From assembly GCA_003260075.1 (NCBI GenBank), contig QLIY01000272.1, forward strand, positions 62,001-126,000: 64,000 bases of DNA, given 5' to 3'. The notes beneath the pieces were generated by a model, which was not told the DNA's origin, ran no database searches, and was given only the letters and a program-made list of their open reading frames with translations. The translations under genes were made by a program, and so were the position numbers. Numbering within the stretch: the first letter of the stretch is position 1; each line of letters opens with the position of its first letter. Of this stretch, positions 57,767-64,000 are shown piece by piece. The stretch comes from Phallusia mammillata. Its lineage: Eukaryota > Chordata > Ascidiacea > Phlebobranchia > Ascidiidae.

Positions 57767-60700
57767 TATGCTCGTTCATACATGTAAAATGCGGCCATTA
57801 TCAGTTTCTGTTTTGTAGAAAATACTGTATACAGAACGAAACCTTATACGCCATTCATAAGCATGTATAAAATGCCGAAGTGTTTCTTGAATTTTTTCAC
57901 AAAAAAGCTAACCCTAATCTGTTCTTTTTCTTCGGTTTCGTCACAAAAAGGTCACCTACCTATAAATTAACTGTACTAATTGTTAGTTTTATCTATATTT
58001 CCTTATCTGGGTACTTAATCATTTATGGTCATAAATATAAATAATGTCAAATTTTCAAAATTACTAATGAAAACTCTAACGTTGATCATATTCACAATAA
58101 ATCTACCATAATAATTCCGGCTTATATCTATTGCCATATAACAAGCGTCCAACAAGTTTTACTGTATGCTTTATATCGAAGGTGCAGCCGGTTTGATGCC
58201 TTCACCTTACACAAGTCAAGCAGCTATAGCCGCTCTGCAGCAAAACCCACTTGCATCACTTGTCACTTCAAGTCAGTTTTGTATTATTATTTCTGATTTC
58301 ATCTAACATACACGACTATTTATGCAGTCATCTCTTACCTTGTGTTTCTATTTAAGTTCCTAGGCACAAAATGTCTCTAAAAACACCCAGAACTCTACTA
58401 CAACTGAACTGACTAAATTGCCATTTGTCACATGGGCAAAAATTAGTCATGCATAAAACTCAGTCAGGCATAACAATAAAACAAAACTATTAAATTGAGT
58501 TGGGGAAAAACTTGTTGGTAACACTTACTTTGAGTATACAAATGCTAGAGTGGCATAGTTAATATGGGTGTATTTGTCCAGAAGACACTTGTTTTTGTAA
58601 CTTCACTCGACAAAGACTTAGGTTTGATTGAATTAAAACCACGGTTTTTGCTACAGATGTGATTGGCATGAACAGTGGTGCAGCTAGCACCTCGTCATTG
58701 GGTAACACTGCAGTTGCTGCTCAACTTGCTGCTTTTGTTGGTGTCAACAATGCTGTTTTGCACGTTTCAAACCTTAACGAAGAGGTATGTACGTTTTGTT
58801 GCTGTGTGGGTAGCCTGTGTTTATGTATGTGTACATTATGTGGGTTTTGTGGGTGATGTTATGTGGGTTTCTTGTATATGTTTGTTTGTGGTAATTGGAT
58901 ATTTGTTGTGTACTTGTTTTATGGTGTGTGTGTGTGTGTGTGTGTGTAATAAAATGTTATGCGTGTTTAATGTATACATTGGAATTGTACATTTTTTCTG
59001 TGTATATGATCACTGTGTGTTTGTAGCTGTATAAGATGTGTGCAGCAAATATTTTCGTGTGTGTGTCAGAGGTGTGTGTGTAGGTTTCTAAAAACAAACA
59101 TTCACCCTTTTTTGTTTGCGTGTGTGTCAGTGTGAGTGTCAGTGTGAGTGCTTTGTGTGTTATTGTCACTTATATTTGTAAGTTTACCGTTGAAATCGCC
59201 TGTCACAATATCACGCGTTGTTGTTTTTTGTTTCTCTCTCCTGAACCGTCAACTCACATCTACTGTCGAATGCTACCCCTTTGACTCCGCTCTGCTGGAC
59301 GTTCGGCGAACCTGGTGGTTTCCCTTACCCCCCTAATCACCCACCTCCTACCCCACAATTTCATCCTACATTCTAACCCCAATCTATGGATTTACACCTA
59401 ATTTTTTTGTAAATAAAATTGCCACTAATACACTTTACTAACCGCCTTTTAACAACTGTAAAATTCTTGAATATTTTACCCCTAAATGGTAAATAAACAA
59501 ATTTCACCTTTCACCCCGTACCTTTATCGCCACGGTTCGTCACTTTACTTCGCGCTGCTCCGGTTTCTGCTCTCTCATCCAGATGGTGACACCGCAGGCT
59601 CTCTTTGTACTTTTTGGTACGTTCCTTCTTTTATTTCATTAGCCTGTCCTCTTGTGCCACCTGGCGGTTTGCGTGTTTTTAAAAGTTTGTGAATGACTTT
59701 TTTGCCAACAGGATAGCACTCTATTATTAAACACACCTTTTCTTAAACATTTTTTTTTGTTTTAACGTCAGGCCCAAAATTAATTGTACTTTCTCTTTTA
59801 AAAATTCAAACCCACCATAGCTCGAAATTTTTATCCTTAAAACGCAACATTTACATTCAAACCGAGTGCATTGTTGGAAGTTCACGAAAACCTAACCTCT
59901 ATCTGTGACGTCACAGGTGTATACGGTGACGTCATTCGCGTGAAAATCCTCTTTCAAAACCAAAACAGTGCCTTAGTGCAGATGAATGACTATACACAAG
60001 CCCAGCTAGGTAAGAAAATATGTGTTTTGAAATATTTTAACGCTTTAATATTTTTGTTTGTCAATTCTGGCAGAATGCAACTTTTGCCGAGCTTTTTCTT
60101 GCGATTATTATTTAGAATGTGATATTACCAAATCGTGTGGTTACAATTTGGATTCAACGTGCAATTAAACAGAATTTCCTATTAATCGGAATATTTTCTT
60201 GACAAATAAATAGCTACAATTCGAATTTAACATGCAATTAAACTTTTGCTATTAACTTAACCGGAATATTATTGTAATGATTTTTTTTATTTTTTTAGTG
60301 ATCAGATTCTTGCATGGAGTGAAGCTGTTTGGTCGTGGATTGAAAATCGTCATGTCCAAGCCCCCCCCCCCTTACCCGGAGTATTATTGTAAAGTTTTTT
60401 TTTATTTTTTTAAGTGATCAGATTCTTGCATGGAGTGAAGCTGTTTGGTCGTGGTTTGAAAATCGTCATGTCCAAACACAGTCAAGTTCAAATGCCCAAA
60501 GAAGGCCAGGAAATGTCAAAATTAACACAGGTTCGTGCTGCATTTGTGACATGTATGAGACAATTATACAACATTTTTTGTGTGTGAAATCAATAAGATA
60601 ATTAGTTTTAGATTTTCTTTATCACAACACTATATATTGGTTTTCTGCATATTTAGAACCGTTTTATCAGGACACCTTGAAAATAGCCAAACTTTTCAAA

Positions 60701-61916
60701 ATTTGAAAGCCAACATTTATGTCTCCTGTGACGTAAGCTGACTCGGCGTTTTTTTTATTCAGGATTACACCAACTCTCCTCTGCACAGATTCAAAAAGCC
60801 AGGTTCGAAAAATTTCCAGAACATTTTCCCTCCGTCTGAGGTCCTTCATCTCTCCAACATTCCGTAAGTTACCGCAATATGACGTCATGAATTGATGACC
60901 TCACTGCTTGATTTTTTTGAAAAAAGGCAAATTTGCCAGTTTTTAACGTTGCCAGTCCCCCCCCCCTCTCTCCAACATTCCGTAAGTTACCGCAATATGA
61001 CGTCATGAATTGATCACCTCACTGCTTGTTTTTTTTGAAAAAAGGCAAATTTGCCAGTTTTTAACGTTGCCAGCGTGGAACCCACCATGAGTGTTTATTT
61101 TTGAAAAATTACTGGGCGATGACGTCACCTGTGACGCAATGCTCGGTTTTTGGAACACTTTTATTTTAAAACAAACCAAATTTTGTTTTCAGGCCTGAAA
61201 CCACGGAAGAATTTCTCACTGAACTTTTCTCTCAAAATTCCACTGTTCAAGCTTTCAAATTTTTCGCGTAAGTTGCTGCTGTTTTGTTCTGAAAAAAGGA
61301 GTTTAAGGTTTTAAATAGATACCACAGAAACTTATGATGCCTTATAAACAGGCGAAATTTAGATTTCTGCAAACCAAAAATTGCACTGACGCTGATTGTC
61401 TTCCACTCTTTTTGAGTATTTTGCCACATTATATGCATTTTTTGCGTGCGTTTGGAAATATACAGTATAAACTTAACCCACTGTTTATTTGTTATAGCAA
61501 GGATAGGAGAATGGCGCTGGTGAAACTTGCCTCTATCGATGAAGCTGTGAAATGTTTGGTGGTAAGTTTCATTGACTTTTTAGTTCTTGCGCCTCGGTAA
61601 TGGCTACATGCTTTTCTTTTGCTGTTACAAGTCGAAATTTTGTAAAAACCTTTTCTGAAATAGGAACGGTTTCAACTAAAATGGCCACAAAATATCGGTG
61701 TATTATGTGTGACCAATTAATGTTGCGTAACATGAACATAGGTTTCATGCGATTTACACGTTTTACTGTGTCTAATTTGTAACGTAAATTTTGCATTTAC
61801 TTGTGCCCAATACCCTTGCGGGAAAATTAAACAATTGTATATTGCAGCTCCTACACAACGCAAAACTGAGCGAAACAAACCATCTTCGTGTCTCCTTCTC
61901 TAAAGGTCACATATAA
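51970..61916 (+). CDS. PTBP: Polypyrimidine tract-binding protein (four RRMs)
   Basis: Nuclear RNA-binding splicing repressor of the PTBP1/2/3 family. Sixteen coding exons with GT-AG borders: 51970-52149, 52278-52337, 52714-52851, 54947-55105, 56398-56569, 56641-56699, 57167-57344, 58182-58271, 58657-58784, 59583-59616, 59917-60009, 60415-60530 (allelic copy from 60299), 60763-60863, 61193-61267, 61498-61561, 61848-61916. They sum to 1716 nt, 571 aa; human PTBP1 is 531-557. RRM1: [31 protein letters not shown], then [17 protein letters not shown]2: [55 protein letters not shown]. The linker holds [16 protein letters not shown] and an Ala/Ser-rich stretch. RRM3: [38 protein letters not shown]4: [46 protein letters not shown], ending [10 protein letters not shown]. 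The N-terminal Gln/Pro-rich exon is unlike vertebrate PTBP; an alternative first exon further upstream is possible. Confidence 0.96.
52395..52477. mobile_element. Short pogo/Tigger-like miniature element, PTBP intron
   Basis: An 83-bp copy starting CAGTAAACCTCGGTTGAT and ending TTAACCGAGGTTTACTG, TA on the right and TG on the left. An internally deleted relative of 1507-1671. Confidence 0.7.
57722..57766. other. 45-C run (PTBP intron), probable sized gap
   Basis: Forty-five C without flanking duplication, in the intron after 57344. Confidence 0.7.
58785..59582 (+). promoter_or_regulatory. U/G-rich then pyrimidine-rich intron before the 34-nt exon
   Basis: The intron begins with a long U/G-rich part, including an uninterrupted GT repeat near 58925-58947 and further GT-rich blocks to about 59165. 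It then turns into CT-rich sequence: CTCTCTCC near 59235, CCCTTACCCCCC near 59322, and CTGCTCTCTC against the acceptor. UCUU/CUCUCU tracts are PTB sites, and UG repeats are typical CELF-type sites. Sites are seen; binding is inferred. Confidence 0.55.
58925..58947 (+). repeat. GT dinucleotide repeat
   Basis: A run of about eleven GT units in the intron before the 34-nt PTBP exon. Confidence 0.85.
59583..59616 (+). CDS. PTBP: 34-nt PTBP exon, candidate autoregulated exon
   Basis: This exon codes for [11 protein letters not shown] plus one base, in RRM3. Its length, 34 nt, equals that of mammalian PTBP1 exon 11 and PTBP2 exon 10, which PTB proteins skip to trigger nonsense-mediated decay (established knowledge). 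Joining the preceding exon (ending GAA GAG at 58784) directly to 59917 reads V Y T V T S F A and then TGA, so skipping here also gives an immediate stop. The exon is preceded by a pyrimidine-rich tract (CTGCTCTCTCATCCAG). Confidence 0.85.
59617..59916 (+). promoter_or_regulatory. Pyrimidine-rich intron after the 34-nt exon
   Basis: The downstream intron contains CCTTCTTTTATTT, CTGTCCTCTTGTG, a long T run and CTTTCTCTTTT. With the upstream tracts this would bracket the 34-nt exon by candidate PTB sites on both sides, the arrangement associated with PTB-mediated skipping in mammals. Confidence 0.45.
60257..60480. repeat. Allelic duplication around 11 C (PTBP RRM3 exon)
   Basis: 60257-60360 and 60372-60475 both contain the acceptor and [21 protein letters not shown] at 60361-60371. 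The second copy is complete and continues to the donor after 60530. Confidence 0.9.
60849..61073. repeat. Allelic duplication around 10 C (PTBP donor)
   Basis: 60849-60956 and 60967-61073 both contain the exon end CTCTCCAACATTCC and the GTAAGT donor. Confidence 0.9.
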
Positions 61917-63340
61917 ATGTTCACTCTATGCGTCGCCCTTCACTACGCAATGTTCATTCGTCCCTGCAAAAGCTCCCCACAATACTCTTGACTAGGTCTG
62001 CCTTCAACATGCTGTCTCTTTATGTTCATGACGTCATGCGTTCGTAATCGTGACGTCACATAGCGATTTTTGGTTATTATACATAAACGGGGCTTTTTGT
62101 GCAAACGTTTCGTCGCGTATTGCTACGTCACTCTTTCGTGGTGACGTCATCAGTTACGTCATTCTGTTTCGCCAAAGTTGCCAGCTGTATGTCCATTCCC
62201 TTTGTAGCAACAGTGCAATGTAAGCAATTTTTCGTGTGTAGTTTTCCTAGAGCGTAGGTTTTTGCTCCCTAACACTGATGTAGGTATGTTTGGGATAAAA
62301 CAAACATTCGTGTGGTGTACATTGTTTTCTGGCCGTAAGTGCCTTCATTTCGTTTTGCATTAGATGATAAAGCTTTAGTCCTTATCTGTAAAATGTGGCG
62401 TTTTTTTCTGGATTTTTGCTAACAACGTTAAAAACAACTTTTAAATATTGGGTGTATTTTTAATTCCTATACTTGAAAATTTTAAGTTTGATCTGAAAAC
62501 ACACCTTTTCTGTGACATCACTGCTGCGTCACAAACGCTGTAACTATAAGTCGATACATTGCTTAAGCACCGGTATAACTGGTTAAGAGGTGCTTCAAAG
62601 GCCCCCGAATTTGCCTCTTATGTCTTATGGTATGCAATCATTTTTCTTTATGACTCAATTATAAGCTTTTTTTTCGTATGAAGCATTTCCTATTTGAAGC
62701 AGGGGTTTTTATTTTAAGGAAATTGCTTTTGGTGAAGTTCGGTCTCATTTGTAGAGCTGTTTTTGGTGATTCTAGAATCTATACATAGGGTGCCTCCATT
62801 TTGTTGGGCTTACACATTGTTTTAGTGTGTTTTTTGTTACTTTTTTGGCTTTAAATGTAGAAAATCGTATGTTCCAATTCGATTTTTCTTAACAGTTTCT
62901 GTGTTGTTTTTGTATGTTTTGTTGTCCGTTTGCACATACACCCAAGAATTTGGGTAAAAATGGCTGTAAACCATTTTGGTTCCAACTTTTCCGCTGGGCG
63001 CCGCTAGAGCGCAATTTCTTTTATTTGACAATTTAACTGTCTTAAACTAATATAATATTAAGTTCACTATGTTACTGTAAACTTTCTACATTTTCCATGA
63101 ATCTAACAACCAAATTTACTTTATCCAATTTCAAACGATTTTTTTTCGAAATGTAGCAAATGATGTGTTTTTCTAAAACGGTTCCCAAAATTTAAGAACT
63201 CTGGTACTGAAGGTTTTTGAACTTTATGCCCTGTTACTTTTTTTTACTTTTACGTGTTTTGTTCCAGTTTGCTTGTGTACATTCCCCATCTCCACGTAAT
63301 GTGATAAACCGTCAATAAAACGGTTGTAAAACACGTGTGT
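61917..63340 (+). other. PTBP 3' UTR with poly(A) signal
   Basis: After the stop codon at 61914-61916 there is about 1.4 kb without convincing ORFs, rich in T, ending near an AATAAA at 63314-63319. This fits a long 3' UTR. It contains several TGACGTCA-type motifs around 62030-62165. Confidence 0.5.
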
Positions 63341-64000
63341 CTTGTTTTGCATCGAGAGGTAAGGCAAAAAAAACTGTGTTTATTGATTTAAACAATTCAT
63401 CACTTGTGTTAATTCTACATTATGATCTTCGTGCCTATATATATTTACCATTGATCATAGTACGCAAGGTCCATCGAAGGCGTTATTTAAAGGTTCGCCT
63501 TGAAGGACCTGGTGTTCTATGATCATATATGAGTAGCATAGTCTGTGATCTCTGGTATGCATGGACACTTCCGGGCCGATCCCAGTGAGAATGTATTCAT
63601 CTTTGTTTTTGAGTAAGACTTTTTTTTCCATTGAAAAGTTGAAAACATTTCAAACACACAACGTTTCATGTAGAGGGGCTAAAACACTGGGGCCCCTCCA
63701 ACACAATCGGCAGCCAACAACATCTCCACCGCAGGCACTGATCCCTGCAAAACATGACGTATTCAAATAAATATGACGTCCTGGGCGGTCCGCATGACGT
63801 CATCACAGTGTACTTACCTGGTGACGCGCTTTTGTCCGCAGTTGTCGCGACAAAAAGGGTTGACGCGGTTGCAGCCTCGCATCAACCAGTGTGAATAGAG
63901 TAGGTGCATGCCCGGAAAGGCAACTGGGTAAACTGAAAAAAAAAAACATTTTTTATTTTTAGGTCAACAGTACCTGATCATTTCTACTAATGTTAATAAA
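63341..64000. other. Downstream intergenic, no gene seen
   Basis: Only short ORFs without family resemblance are found. There are further ACGTCA motifs at 63755-63805. Confidence 0.5.

Overview
Eukaryotic genomic DNA, most likely from an invertebrate chordate such as a solitary ascidian. The evidence is AT-rich intergenic DNA, short GT-AG introns, vertebrate-like but divergent protein sequences, many small DNA transposons, and pairs of near-identical segments that look like two alleles of a highly heterozygous genome. The species is an inference; the families seen are conserved across animals.

Layout. Five protein-coding genes can be read exon by exon. (1) 454-1819 (+): SEC11, the catalytic subunit of ER signal peptidase, 5 exons, 176 aa. 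(2) about 8479-13300 (+): a WBP1/WBP1L-like single-pass membrane protein with a Cys-rich N-terminal segment and a PPPPY motif. (3) 16593-32682 (+): a KDM4 (JMJD2) histone demethylase with JmjN, JmjC, PHD, extended PHD and double Tudor regions, broken by an assembly fault at 25826. (4) 36505-34208 (-): a divergent, single-intron PP2A B56 regulatory subunit, tail-to-tail with KDM4. (5) 51970-61916 (+): a PTBP-type splicing repressor with four RRMs, 16 coding exons and 571 aa. The genes look like unrelated housekeeping or regulatory neighbours, not an operon or cluster. The stretches 1820-8478, 13301-16592 and 36506-51969 show no exon I can support.

Repeats. At least eight hAT-like non-autonomous elements (terminal CAGNG/TAGNG inverted repeats, mostly with 8-bp target duplications, one nested inside another), three pogo/Tigger-like miniature elements with a shared CAGTAAACC-type terminus, another inverted-repeat element, and tRNA-derived SINE-like copies lie mostly in introns.

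Main structural observation. About 28 runs of C, nearly all 10-12 bases and always C on the + strand, sit mostly between two near-identical copies of the same 55-390 bp. I read these as assembly gap fillers between overlapping, unmerged allelic contigs, not as biology. They duplicate parts of exons in four of the five genes (SEC11, KDM4, PPP2R5 and PTBP); the WBP1-like gene has none.

Most interesting biology: the PTBP gene keeps a 34-nt exon (59583-59616), the same length as the autoregulated exon of mammalian PTBP1 (exon 11) and PTBP2 (exon 10). Skipping it gives a stop codon after eight codons, and it is flanked by long U/G-rich and pyrimidine-rich intron sequence. This suggests that PTB self-regulation by poison skipping is present in this lineage.
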